NCBI GenBank assembly: GCA_026417155.1
Contig: JAOADU010000028.1
Location: 1 to 39,234 of the forward strand
Length of the DNA stretch: 39,234 nucleotides
DNA from: Bacteroidales bacterium
GTDB lineage: Bacteria; Bacteroidota; Bacteroidia; Bacteroidales; GWA2-32-17
Reading direction: 5' to 3'
The notes beneath the pieces are model-generated. The model had not been told where the DNA came from and searched no databases. It saw only the letters and a list, made by a program, of their open reading frames with translations. Each line of letters starts with the position of its first letter. The first letter of the stretch is position 1. Below are positions 26,597 to 36,054 of the stretch, piece by piece. A program made the position numbers and the translations under genes.

Positions 26597-29515
26597 ATGA
26601 AAATATCACCCGAAAAATTATCTGCAATATATAAAGGAGAATTTAACCTTTCGGAAATTTATAAAATATTATACGCAACCGATGCCAGCATTTATCGCGA
26701 AATACCAATAGGTGTTGCATTTCCTTCTTCACAAGAAGAGATACTACAGCTTATCGAATTTTCAAATCAATACAAAATACCACTTATTCCTCGCGGTGCA
26801 GGAACATCATTGGCCGGTCAGGTTGTTGGCAACGGATTAGTTTTAGATTTTTCAAAATATTTTAATAACATTATTGAAATTAATACAACAGAGCAGTATG
26901 CCATTGTACAACCAGGAATAGTTTTAGATGAACTAAACTTGCAACTTAAATCTTATAATTTATTTTTTGCTCCTGAAACTTCCACTTCAAATCGTTGTAC
27001 CATTGGTGGAATGATTGGTAATAACTCATGCGGTGCACGTTCCTTAATATACAAAACAACACGCGAACACATTATAGAGCTCGAAGGCTACTTAATAGAC
27101 GGAACATATATTAAATTTCAACCCTTGAATAATGAACAATTCCAAGAAAAACTAACACTACCCACTCTTGAAGGAAAAATTTATCGTACCATATACGAAA
27201 TCCTTTCAAAACAACAAAATAAACAACATATCATTGAGAATTACCCCGACCCTCGCCTACATCGTAGAAACATGGGCTACGCTCTCGATGTTTTACTAAA
27301 AATGCAACCCTTTGATAATCACTCTAACGAATGGTTCAACTTATCAAAACTCATTGCCGGTAGCGAAGGTACACTTATGATCATTACTCAAGCTAAACTA
27401 AAACTCACTCCCATTCCACCAGCTAATGTTGGTTTAGTATGTGTCCATTTAAGCAATTTTAATGAAACATTCGATGCCAATCTGGTAGCACTTCAGCATA
27501 ACCCTACTTCTGTGGAGCTTATTGATAATATAATAATTAATTTAGCCCGTACCAATAAAGAACAAGATATCAACAGTTTTTTTGTTGAGGGTAATCCAGC
27601 TTCTATTCTAATAGTTGAATTTGCTGAACATTCTATAAATGAATTGCACAATAGAGCCAACGCATTAATCGCTCACTTAAAAGAACTTCATCTTGGTTAT
27701 GCTTTCCCAATTATCACAGGAAAAGATGTTACAAAAGTTTGGAACTTACGAAAAGCAGGATTGGGCATTTTAAGCAATATGGAAGGCGAACGCAAACCCA
27801 TCACCTTCATCGAAGATACGGCAGTACACCCTGAATACTTAAAATCTTTCACACACGATATGCAACAATTATTCAATAAATACGGAATTTCGTGTGTTTA
27901 TTATGCTCACATAGGAACAGGTGAAATTCATCTTAAACCAGCATTAAATCTTAAATCGAATAATGATAGAAAACTATTAAGAATTATTGCCGAAGAAACA
28001 GCAAAAACTGTAAAAAAATATCGTGGTTCACTCAGTGGAGAACATGGCGACGGGCGGTTACGCGGAGAATTTATTCCGTTTATGCTGGGTAATACCATAT
28101 ATCAATGGTTATTACAAATTAAAAACACTTTCGATGCCAATAATCTATTAAATCCTGGCAAAATTGTCAACACTCCACCAATGGATACAAATTTAAGGTA
28201 TCACGAAAATTACCATTCTCAGCATGTTTTCACATGGTATAATTATAAACCCGATAAAGATTGGTTAAATTCGATTGAGAAATGCAATGGATCTGCCGAT
28301 TGTCGCAGAAGCATTCATATAGGTGGCAACATGTGCCCTACATATATGGCTACAGCCAATGAATACTTTACCACACGTGCACGGGCAAATTCCTTACGAG
28401 AAATTATTAGTACTTCAGAAAATCCTTTTCAGCATAAAGAACTTTTTCATATCCTCGACAATTGTATATCGTGCAAAGCATGCAAAAGCGAATGTCCTTC
28501 GAACATTGATATGGCACAATTTAAAGCAGAATTTTTACAACATTATTACCAGCATCATAGAATACCATTTAGAACTATTGCCATTGCCAACATTTCAAAA
28601 TTTTATAAGTTAGGAAGTGCCTTTCCCTCTATTTTTAATTTATTTATGACAAACAAATTTACCTCATCACTTATCAAACATTCACTAAAATTTGCAAAAA
28701 AACGAAATTTACCAACCTTATCCAATGTGTCGCTTTATAAACATGCCAAAAAAAACAATAAACAATTAGATGAAAATGCACAAATATTCTTATTATGCGA
28801 TGAATTTACAAATTACATTGATAGCAGCATTGGTATTAAAGCTCTTGAATTGCTTCATATACTTGGTTACAAAGTAAATGTCTTACCACCAATAGAAAGT
28901 GGAAGAACTTACATTTCCAAAGGTTTGCTAAAAAAAGCAAAAAAAATAGCCATGCAAAATTCTCAACTTTTGATGGAAATTACCCCCCCTGATGCAACAA
29001 TAATAGGCATCGAACCATCGGCTATACTAACATTTCGCGATGAATATCCCGCATTACTCCCTGAAAATTTTCGATTTTACAAGAATAACATATTGCCAAA
29101 AATATTTACTATTGAAGAATTCTTATGGAAAGAAATACAAAAAGGCAATATTTTGAAAGAAAGCTTTTCATCTAATAAAAATATTAATGTTCATGTACAC
29201 GTACATTGTCAATTCAAAGCTATTAGTAATAAAAAAATTATTATTGACTTATTAAACATTATACCTAACACCAAAATTTACGAAATTCCTTCATCATGTT
29301 GTGGCATGGCAGGAAGCTTTGGTTATGAAAAGGAACATTATGAGCTTTCGATGAAAATAGGCGAGATGATGTTGTTTAAGTATATTAGAAACCTTACTAA
29401 CAACGATATAATTGTAGCTAATGGAACAAGTTGCCGACAACAAATATTTGATGGTACTGGCAAAAAGGCTTTACATCCTATTGAATTGCTTTATCAATCA
29501 GTAAAAGAAAAATGA
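26597..29515 (+). CDS. FAD/4Fe-4S oxidoreductase (D-lactate dehydrogenase type)
   Basis: The 972-residue protein joins four parts. An FAD-binding-4 domain has PLIPRGAGTSLAGQVVGNG (about 63-81) and GGMIGNNSCGARSLIYKTTR. An FAD-oxidase C-terminal domain shows IGTGEIHLKP and SGEHGDGRLRGEF. A dicluster ferredoxin region has CNGSADCRRS with MCPTYMAT, and CISCKACKSECP. A CCG region has PSSCCGMAGSFGYEKEHY and ANGTSCRQQI. This layout matches fused D-2-hydroxyacid dehydrogenases (Dld2/YdiJ type), which oxidise D-lactate or D-2-hydroxyglutarate and pass electrons to the quinone pool. It is cytosolic or membrane-associated and closes a tight run with the M14 gene. The substrate is not decided by sequence. 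Confidence 0.88.
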   Translation: MKISPEKLSAIYKGEFNLSEIYKILYATDASIYREIPIGVAFPSSQEEILQLIEFSNQYKIPLIPRGAGTSLAGQVVGNGLVLDFSKYFNNIIEINTTEQYAIVQPGIVLDELNLQLKSYNLFFAPETSTSNRCTIGGMIGNNSCGARSLIYKTTREHIIELEGYLIDGTYIKFQPLNNEQFQEKLTLPTLEGKIYRTIYEILSKQQNKQHIIENYPDPRLHRRNMGYALDVLLKMQPFDNHSNEWFNLSKLIAGSEGTLMIITQAKLKLTPIPPANVGLVCVHLSNFNETFDANLVALQHNPTSVELIDNIIINLARTNKEQDINSFFVEGNPASILIVEFAEHSINELHNRANALIAHLKELHLGYAFPIITGKDVTKVWNLRKAGLGILSNMEGERKPITFIEDTAVHPEYLKSFTHDMQQLFNKYGISCVYYAHIGTGEIHLKPALNLKSNNDRKLLRIIAEETAKTVKKYRGSLSGEHGDGRLRGEFIPFMLGNTIYQWLLQIKNTFDANNLLNPGKIVNTPPMDTNLRYHENYHSQHVFTWYNYKPDKDWLNSIEKCNGSADCRRSIHIGGNMCPTYMATANEYFTTRARANSLREIISTSENPFQHKELFHILDNCISCKACKSECPSNIDMAQFKAEFLQHYYQHHRIPFRTIAIANISKFYKLGSAFPSIFNLFMTNKFTSSLIKHSLKFAKKRNLPTLSNVSLYKHAKKNNKQLDENAQIFLLCDEFTNYIDSSIGIKALELLHILGYKVNVLPPIESGRTYISKGLLKKAKKIAMQNSQLLMEITPPDATIIGIEPSAILTFRDEYPALLPENFRFYKNNILPKIFTIEEFLWKEIQKGNILKESFSSNKNINVHVHVHCQFKAISNKKIIIDLLNIIPNTKIYEIPSSCCGMAGSFGYEKEHYELSMKIGEMMLFKYIRNLTNNDIIVANGTSCRQQIFDGTGKKALHPIELLYQSVKEK

Positions 29516-29579
29516 CAACAATTTTATGCAAATTCTTAATTTATCACTTTCTTTGTAAAGTTGTTTAATACAGAAAATT

Positions 29580-30560
29580 ATGAAATACATTTGTAAAATA
29601 ATCGGCTATCTTTTATTTTTATCAATAGTAATATATTCTTGCCAAACCAAACAGGATTTATTACCCAATTCCGGTGGTGAGCCAGGAGAAATAATTATTG
29701 TTGTCGAAAAAAATGTATGGAATAGTAGCGTAGGCGAAGAGTTAAAAAAAATTCTTATGACCGATTATCCTGCATTACCCCAAGATGAACCAAGCTTTTT
29801 ACTATACCCCGTACCATTAGAAAACTTTAACGACATTTTTCAAGCCAATCGCAACATTATAAAAATTACCTTCAACCCTAATTCCGACACCATGTTTTAC
29901 CGAATTGGTAAAGACCGTTGGGCAAAGCCACAACTGATTATTGAATTTGTTGCTAAAGACATTAAAAATATGACTGAACTCATACATCAAAAAGGTTCTG
30001 AAATAAAAGAATTATTACTATCTGAAGAACGGAACCGACTCATGAAAGTATATGAAAAATTTAGAGAAAAATCGCTTATACAACCATTAAAAAAATTCAA
30101 TATAAGTTTAATAATTCCCAAAGGCTACAGATTAAATATAGATACTACAAACTTTATCTGGATTTCTGCCGAAACTCCCTACATGAGTCAAGGATTGTTT
30201 ATCTATACCATTCCATATACGGATACATCACAATTTCAAGCTCAATACTTAATCGGTGTACGTGATTCTGTCTTAAAAAAATATATTCCTGGTCCACTGG
30301 AAGGAACATACATGACTACCGAACATTTATACCCATACGAAGTCAGAAGATTCCCATTGCACAATCGTTTTACATGTGAAATTAGAGGCTTATGGAAAAT
30401 AGAAAATGATTTTATGGGCGGACCATTTGTTATGCTTGCTACAGTTGTTAATAATCAAATTATTATAACCGAAGGATATGTTTACGCTCCTAAAGACGAT
30501 AAAAAAAATTATGTATGGCAAATTGAATCAATCCTTTATTCGATAAATATATTGAAATAG
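29580..30560 (+). CDS. DUF4837 family lipoprotein
   Basis: The 326-residue protein has a lipoprotein signal (lipobox IYSC, Cys21) followed by the DUF4837 pattern typical of Bacteroidota: PGEIIIVVEKNVWNSSVGEELKK, a central linker, and a second half starting ISLIIPKGYRLNIDTTNFIWI and including FTCEIRGLWKIENDFMGGPF. The function is unknown; it is a conserved cell-envelope protein. It stands alone, 64 bp after the oxidase gene and 70 bp before the PKD gene. Its upstream DNA contains TTTGTAAAG but no clear TAnnTTTG box. Confidence 0.85.
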   Translation: MKYICKIIGYLLFLSIVIYSCQTKQDLLPNSGGEPGEIIIVVEKNVWNSSVGEELKKILMTDYPALPQDEPSFLLYPVPLENFNDIFQANRNIIKITFNPNSDTMFYRIGKDRWAKPQLIIEFVAKDIKNMTELIHQKGSEIKELLLSEERNRLMKVYEKFREKSLIQPLKKFNISLIIPKGYRLNIDTTNFIWISAETPYMSQGLFIYTIPYTDTSQFQAQYLIGVRDSVLKKYIPGPLEGTYMTTEHLYPYEVRRFPLHNRFTCEIRGLWKIENDFMGGPFVMLATVVNNQIIITEGYVYAPKDDKKNYVWQIESILYSINILK

Positions 30561-30630
30561 TTGTTAATAAATTCTCATAAAACCTTGTAAACTTAAAGCA
30601 ATAAATTGCGTAAAAACTTGTAAAGAGAGC

Positions 30631-33600
30631 ATGAAAAAGTTTGTTTTCATATTTCTGTTGTTAGTACAATCCAATATTCAAGCACAAGATTGTAACATAA
30701 CATCGAAAGCAAACGACATGCTACCTAACAAACTTTGTGCACCGGTTACGGTTACTTGGGAAGTAACTTACAGAGGAGTAAATAACGCCGGTACACCCGT
30801 CGAAATTGTTTTCAATTGGGACGACGGCAATCCTGTTCAAGTTGTTGCTGCTACAAACACAAATCCCGTGCTTAAAGAATGGAAAGCCACAGTAGTACAT
30901 GTTTATCCACAAGGAGGTCCAAGATGCAATTACCGTCCCGAAGCTACATTAAGAGTAAACGGAGTATTATGTACAAGTAGCGTACAACAACAAAACGTTA
31001 CCGTCTGGGATACAGACAATTATAATGGTGGACAACTACGAATTAACCCTGTCGTATTTCCAATTTGTGTTGGCAATAGTGGAACCGTAACATTCCAGGA
31101 TGTTAGCTTATGGAATTGTGTGCCACCTGTCGAAAATGATAATCCTAACAATCCTACCCGTTGGACACAATGGGTTTATGGAACGAGCTATACTATCAAT
31201 GGTGTTTTAGTTGGCGGAACTCCACATACATATCCTTATTATGGACCTGTTGTACCTGCTCCCGGACCTGTATACGGACCTCAACCACCGAACAATGTTA
31301 GCCTTCCTGTCTATGCTCCTAATACAGCACTAGTAGGACAATTTTTTGAAGTAACATTGCGAAATTGGAATGTATGCAATCCTTACGACGATCCCAATAT
31401 TCCTGGACCACCTGCCGATCCTATCAACGGAGATTATCCTCCTATTACAACAACAGCTATTATTCTTATTGTACCATACCCTAACGCTACTATTCAACCA
31501 GCAGGACCTTTCTGCTCCAACGCATCTCCAGTTAATCTGCAGGCAGCAACACCCGGAGGAACATGGTCGGGACCTGGTATTACTAATAGTACAACTGGCA
31601 CTTTTAATCCTTCCGTAGCAGGTCCAGGTACACATACTATTACTTATAATGTAACAAATAATTATGGTTGTACTGGAATAGGAACAACCCAAATAACAGT
31701 ATATGCACGACCAAATATCAACATGCAACCAGGAACCAACTTAACTATATGTCCTGGCGATACTTTGTATCTCAATGCTAATCCTACACCAGGTACACCA
31801 AACGGAGGCGCCATTGCTACACATCTATGGACGGGTGCAACTACTTATTTGAATGCTACTAACATTCCTAATCCGTTTTTCGTATGCAATACACCTGGAA
31901 CATATAATCTCACATATCGAGTAACTGATGTCAATGGATGTTGGCGACAACAAAATGTTACTATTCGTGTTACTTCAGTATCTGCTAATATTTTACCCGA
32001 TCCTGCCCAGGCTTGTGTAGGCATTCCATTTCAACTAAATGGAAATCCATCGGGGGGCACAGGTAATTATATCATTCATTTATGGACAGGAGCCGACAGC
32101 TTATTATCTTCAACTACTATACGAAATCCATATTTTTTAGCTACAGCACCTGGTACATATACATTGCAATACTTCGTACAAGACAATTTAGGCTGTAACG
32201 CAACAGACAATATTGTTATACAGGTATCAGCTACACCTTTAGCTAATGCCGGTCCTGATGATACTATATGTGGTAAAAATTATACTTTAAGTGCTATTCC
32301 CAGCATTGGAACTGGAACATGGTCATTAATTAGTGGTCCTGGTACAGCAAGTTTTCAACAAACTAACAACCCTAACACAAATGTTACTGTATCACAATTT
32401 GGTACTTATTATTTTCGCTGGCAAGAGACATTTGGATTTGGATGTACCTCGCGCGACACTGTAAGAATTACATTTATACAAACACCCAATGCTAATGCAG
32501 GACAAGATAAAAGCCTTTGTGGATTACAGACAAATTTAAATGCTGTTCCAAGTATTGGTACAGGAACTTGGACAATTTTATCGGGTCCGGGAAATTGTAC
32601 TATACATAATCCTAATCATCCAAATACGTCAGTTCAAGCAGATACCTACGGAAGTTATCAATTTATTTGGACAGAAGATAACACTTCGGGTTGTTCCGAT
32701 TCGGATACAGTAACAGTTAATTTCGATGTTGTACCTATTGCTTCATTTATTCCAACAAATCCTAATGGATGCAGTCCGTTTACAATTCAATTTCAAAATA
32801 CTAGTCAATATGGACATTCTTATGTATGGAAATTTTCCGACAATACGCAAAGTTCTGATGTTAATCCTATACATACTTTTACAAACCAAACAAACCAGAA
32901 TGTTCAATATACCGTTATGCTTATTGCTACTTCACAATTTGGTTGTAAAGATAGTGTTCAACATTCGTTAATTGTACATCCTTTACCAAAGTCGCAATTT
33001 ACACATAACGCACAACCTGCATGTAGTCCTATTACAGTTAGTTTTACAAATCAATCTATTGATGCAGTTCAATACTTATGGGATTTTGGCGATGGATATA
33101 CTTCACAACAATCAAATCCTACACATACTTTTGTAAATAACACAACATTAATACAATACTACACCGTTAAGCTTATTGCTACAAACATTTACGGATGTAA
33201 CGACACAAGTTTGCAATACATTACTGTTTTTCCAGATCCAGACTATACCATTACTGCTACCCCTCAAGAAGGTTGTTCTCCTGCTCAAATTTTGTTTCAA
33301 ACACAACCAGGCGCTTCACAATATATATGGAATTTTGGCAATGGAGTTATTCAACAAGGTAGCAATATTATTCAATATTCTTATGTAAATAATACTGCGA
33401 ATCAACAAACTTTTAATGTAGAACTCATTGCCACTAATTTCTTTGGATGTAAGGATACTTCTACAATTATTGTTACGATAAATCCAAAGCCCATAGCAAA
33501 TTTTGCAATTCAAGCTATTGAAACATGCAGTCCTGCAGTCTATAATTTTACTAATCAATCGCAAAATGCTAGCCAAACACGATGGTATTGGGGTGACGGG

Positions 33601-36051
33601 ACCTTCGAAGATAACACTAATAACACCATTCAACACTCTTACATCAACAATTCAGCATCGCCAATAAATTTGACTGTTTCATTGGTGGCTATAAACACTT
33701 TTGGATGTCGTGATAGCGTATCTTTGCCTATAACAGTCTATCCCCATATCGAAGCTAATTTTACTTCCAATCAGATAGGTTGTTCTCCATTAACCGTAAA
33801 CTTTCAAAATCAATCAACTGCAAATGCTACCTACGAATGGAACTTTGGCAACGGACAAACATCACAGCAGCAAAATCCCTCACAAACATACATAAATACC
33901 ATCAATTCGCCCCAACAATTTCAAGTAATGCTAATTGCCACTTCGCCATATGGTTGTAAAGATACTGCAACAACATTAATTACTGTTTATCCCAAACCAA
34001 CTGCACAACTTCAAATACAAAATCCTAACAGTTGTGCTCCAGTTAACATATCGTTTCAAAATCTTTCTTCAGGTGCTACAAGTTACTTATATAATTTTGG
34101 CGATCAAAGTACTTCTACCAGTTCAAACCCTATCGTAACACATACTTACAATAATACTACTCCTAACCCAATAAATTATACTTGCTGGTTAGTTGTTCAA
34201 AACAACTTTGGATGTAAAGATAGTGTTTCGCAAAATATTACTATATTCCCCCAAATACAAGCAAGTTTTATATCAGATACTATTGGTTGTTCTCCACTGT
34301 ACGTTGCGTTTAACAACACTTCTACACAAGCAAACACATACTATTGGGATTTTGGCAATGGACAAACTTCTCAACAACAAAATCCATCACAAACTTTTAC
34401 AAATACAACCAATGCTCCCCAGCAATATCAAGTGATGCTTATCGCTACTTCGCAATTTGGCTGTAAAGATACTGCTTTTTCAACCATTAAAGTTTTACCA
34501 AAGCCTACTGCACAATTACAAGCACAAAATCCTGCAGGATGTGCACCTGCGAGTATTTTATTTCAAAATAATTCGTCGGGAGCTACAAGCTTTTTTTATA
34601 ACTTTGGCGATCAAAGTACATCTACAAACCCCAATAGCATAGTATCTCATACATACGAAAACATTACTCCCAATCCTATTAACTATACCTGTTGGTTAAT
34701 TGTACAAAACAATTTTGGATGTAAAGATAGCATTTCGCAAATCATCACAGTTTATCCACGTGTTTTAGCAAACTTTACTTCCGACACAGCAGGATGCTCT
34801 CCCCTTACAATTGTTTTCAACAACTATTCTATGTATGCCAATTCGTATTTATGGAATTTCGGCGATGGAAACACATCTAATTTATTTCAACCAGCACACA
34901 CTTATGTAAATAACACTACAGGAACGTTAATATATCCTGTAGTTCTAACTGCAACATCGGTTTATGGTTGTACAGCAACTTATCAAAAAAATATTTATGT
35001 ATATGCCGTTCCTAATGCAAGTTTTACGCTCGATTCGTTAGTTTTGCATTATCCAAATACAACTGTTATTATAGACAACACTACTCCGGGTACTTGGCAA
35101 TATTTATGGAATTTTGGTGACGGAACCTCATCAAACTTAATTGAACCCATTTCGCATACGTTTTCAACTTACGGAAATTACACCATAAAACTTATAGCTT
35201 ATTCTGCTTTTTGTAGCGACACTGCTATTCAAAATGTGCAAATAATACCACCGGTTCCTGTAGCATTTTATTTGCCTTCGTATGCCAATGGATGTGCTCC
35301 ATTAACAGTGAGTTTTACAAATCAAAGTCAGTATGCTACAAGTTATTTATGGTATTTTGGTGATGGTAGTAGTTCAACAGAGACCAATCCAACATATATA
35401 TATTCTACACCGGGTAGTTACGATGTAAGTTTAACTGCTATAGGACCAGGGGGTCAAAGCTCATACAGTGCTGGCAAAGTTGATGTTTATCCTAAAGCAA
35501 CTGCTTATTTTACAGTTTCGCCGAGTGTAGTATTTATTCCTTCACAACCTATTCAATGTTTTAATCTATCTCAACATGCTTCAACATTCTTATGGAATTT
35601 TGGCGATGGCTGCACTTCTACCGAAACAAACCCCAAACACTATTATACACACGAAGGCGAATACCATATACAGCTTATTGCAAATAACGAATACCAATGC
35701 CCCGATACATTCACTATTTATCGTGCCGTAGTAGCAAAATCTGAAGGAAAGATAGAATTTCCCAGTGCATTTACTCCTAATCCTAATGGACCTAATGGAG
35801 GCTACTACAATCCCAACGATTACAACAACGATGTTTTTCATCCAGTTTTTGTTGGCGTCGAAAAATACAAATTAAGCATTTTTAATCGCTGGGGCGAACT
35901 TATTTTTGAGAGCGAAGATCCTAATATAGGCTGGGATGGATATTATCGCGGAGAATTATGCAAACAAGATGTTTATGTTTGGAAAGTAAGTGGTAAATTT
36001 GTAAACGGAGAAAACTTTTTTAAAGCAGGTGATGTAACATTATTACGATAA
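30631..36051 (+). CDS. Giant PKD-repeat protein with type IX (type B) sorting domain
   Basis: This 1806-residue secreted protein has a signal peptide (MKKFVFIFLLLVQSNIQA), an N-terminal region of beta-rich domains (about 20-690; one pair of related units starts ANAGPDDTICGKN and ANAGQDKSLCGLQ), then about twelve PKD domains (about 698-1700) with the core W-x-F-G-D/N-G. The C-terminal domain (about 1708-1806) has FPSAFTPNPNGPNGG, KYKLSIFNRWGELIFES, GWDGYYRG and QDVYVWKV, the gliding-motility-associated type B signal read by the type IX secretion system. Nine of the PKD units have a matched cysteine pair (CSP or CAP, and GCKD or GCxD/A), likely a disulfide in each. PKD units 5-6 and 7-8 are near copies. 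It is probably a surface adhesin or structural protein, secreted with help from the PorP/SprF gene downstream. Confidence 0.9.
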   Translation: MKKFVFIFLLLVQSNIQAQDCNITSKANDMLPNKLCAPVTVTWEVTYRGVNNAGTPVEIVFNWDDGNPVQVVAATNTNPVLKEWKATVVHVYPQGGPRCNYRPEATLRVNGVLCTSSVQQQNVTVWDTDNYNGGQLRINPVVFPICVGNSGTVTFQDVSLWNCVPPVENDNPNNPTRWTQWVYGTSYTINGVLVGGTPHTYPYYGPVVPAPGPVYGPQPPNNVSLPVYAPNTALVGQFFEVTLRNWNVCNPYDDPNIPGPPADPINGDYPPITTTAIILIVPYPNATIQPAGPFCSNASPVNLQAATPGGTWSGPGITNSTTGTFNPSVAGPGTHTITYNVTNNYGCTGIGTTQITVYARPNINMQPGTNLTICPGDTLYLNANPTPGTPNGGAIATHLWTGATTYLNATNIPNPFFVCNTPGTYNLTYRVTDVNGCWRQQNVTIRVTSVSANILPDPAQACVGIPFQLNGNPSGGTGNYIIHLWTGADSLLSSTTIRNPYFLATAPGTYTLQYFVQDNLGCNATDNIVIQVSATPLANAGPDDTICGKNYTLSAIPSIGTGTWSLISGPGTASFQQTNNPNTNVTVSQFGTYYFRWQETFGFGCTSRDTVRITFIQTPNANAGQDKSLCGLQTNLNAVPSIGTGTWTILSGPGNCTIHNPNHPNTSVQADTYGSYQFIWTEDNTSGCSDSDTVTVNFDVVPIASFIPTNPNGCSPFTIQFQNTSQYGHSYVWKFSDNTQSSDVNPIHTFTNQTNQNVQYTVMLIATSQFGCKDSVQHSLIVHPLPKSQFTHNAQPACSPITVSFTNQSIDAVQYLWDFGDGYTSQQSNPTHTFVNNTTLIQYYTVKLIATNIYGCNDTSLQYITVFPDPDYTITATPQEGCSPAQILFQTQPGASQYIWNFGNGVIQQGSNIIQYSYVNNTANQQTFNVELIATNFFGCKDTSTIIVTINPKPIANFAIQAIETCSPAVYNFTNQSQNASQTRWYWGDGTFEDNTNNTIQHSYINNSASPINLTVSLVAINTFGCRDSVSLPITVYPHIEANFTSNQIGCSPLTVNFQNQSTANATYEWNFGNGQTSQQQNPSQTYINTINSPQQFQVMLIATSPYGCKDTATTLITVYPKPTAQLQIQNPNSCAPVNISFQNLSSGATSYLYNFGDQSTSTSSNPIVTHTYNNTTPNPINYTCWLVVQNNFGCKDSVSQNITIFPQIQASFISDTIGCSPLYVAFNNTSTQANTYYWDFGNGQTSQQQNPSQTFTNTTNAPQQYQVMLIATSQFGCKDTAFSTIKVLPKPTAQLQAQNPAGCAPASILFQNNSSGATSFFYNFGDQSTSTNPNSIVSHTYENITPNPINYTCWLIVQNNFGCKDSISQIITVYPRVLANFTSDTAGCSPLTIVFNNYSMYANSYLWNFGDGNTSNLFQPAHTYVNNTTGTLIYPVVLTATSVYGCTATYQKNIYVYAVPNASFTLDSLVLHYPNTTVIIDNTTPGTWQYLWNFGDGTSSNLIEPISHTFSTYGNYTIKLIAYSAFCSDTAIQNVQIIPPVPVAFYLPSYANGCAPLTVSFTNQSQYATSYLWYFGDGSSSTETNPTYIYSTPGSYDVSLTAIGPGGQSSYSAGKVDVYPKATAYFTVSPSVVFIPSQPIQCFNLSQHASTFLWNFGDGCTSTETNPKHYYTHEGEYHIQLIANNEYQCPDTFTIYRAVVAKSEGKIEFPSAFTPNPNGPNGGYYNPNDYNNDVFHPVFVGVEKYKLSIFNRWGELIFESEDPNIGWDGYYRGELCKQDVYVWKVSGKFVNGENFFKAGDVTLLR
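33740..34760 (+). repeat. Duplicated pair of PKD domains (period 507 bp)
   Basis: Two consecutive PKD pairs match: NFGNGQTSQQQNPSQT occurs near 33842 and again near 34350, and YNFGDQSTST follows in each. The offset between equivalent bases (GGACAAAC at 33853 and 34360) is 507 bp, or 169 residues. The similarity is higher than between other units, so this looks like a recent in-frame tandem duplication. Confidence 0.75.
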
Positions 36052-36054
36052 TAC

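Noticed and set aside
31330-31728. 132-residue minus-strand reading frame inside the PKD gene
   Set aside because: It is rich in Cys, Ser and Tyr as expected from the complement of a Pro/Asn/Thr-rich gene, and it has no domain or start signals.
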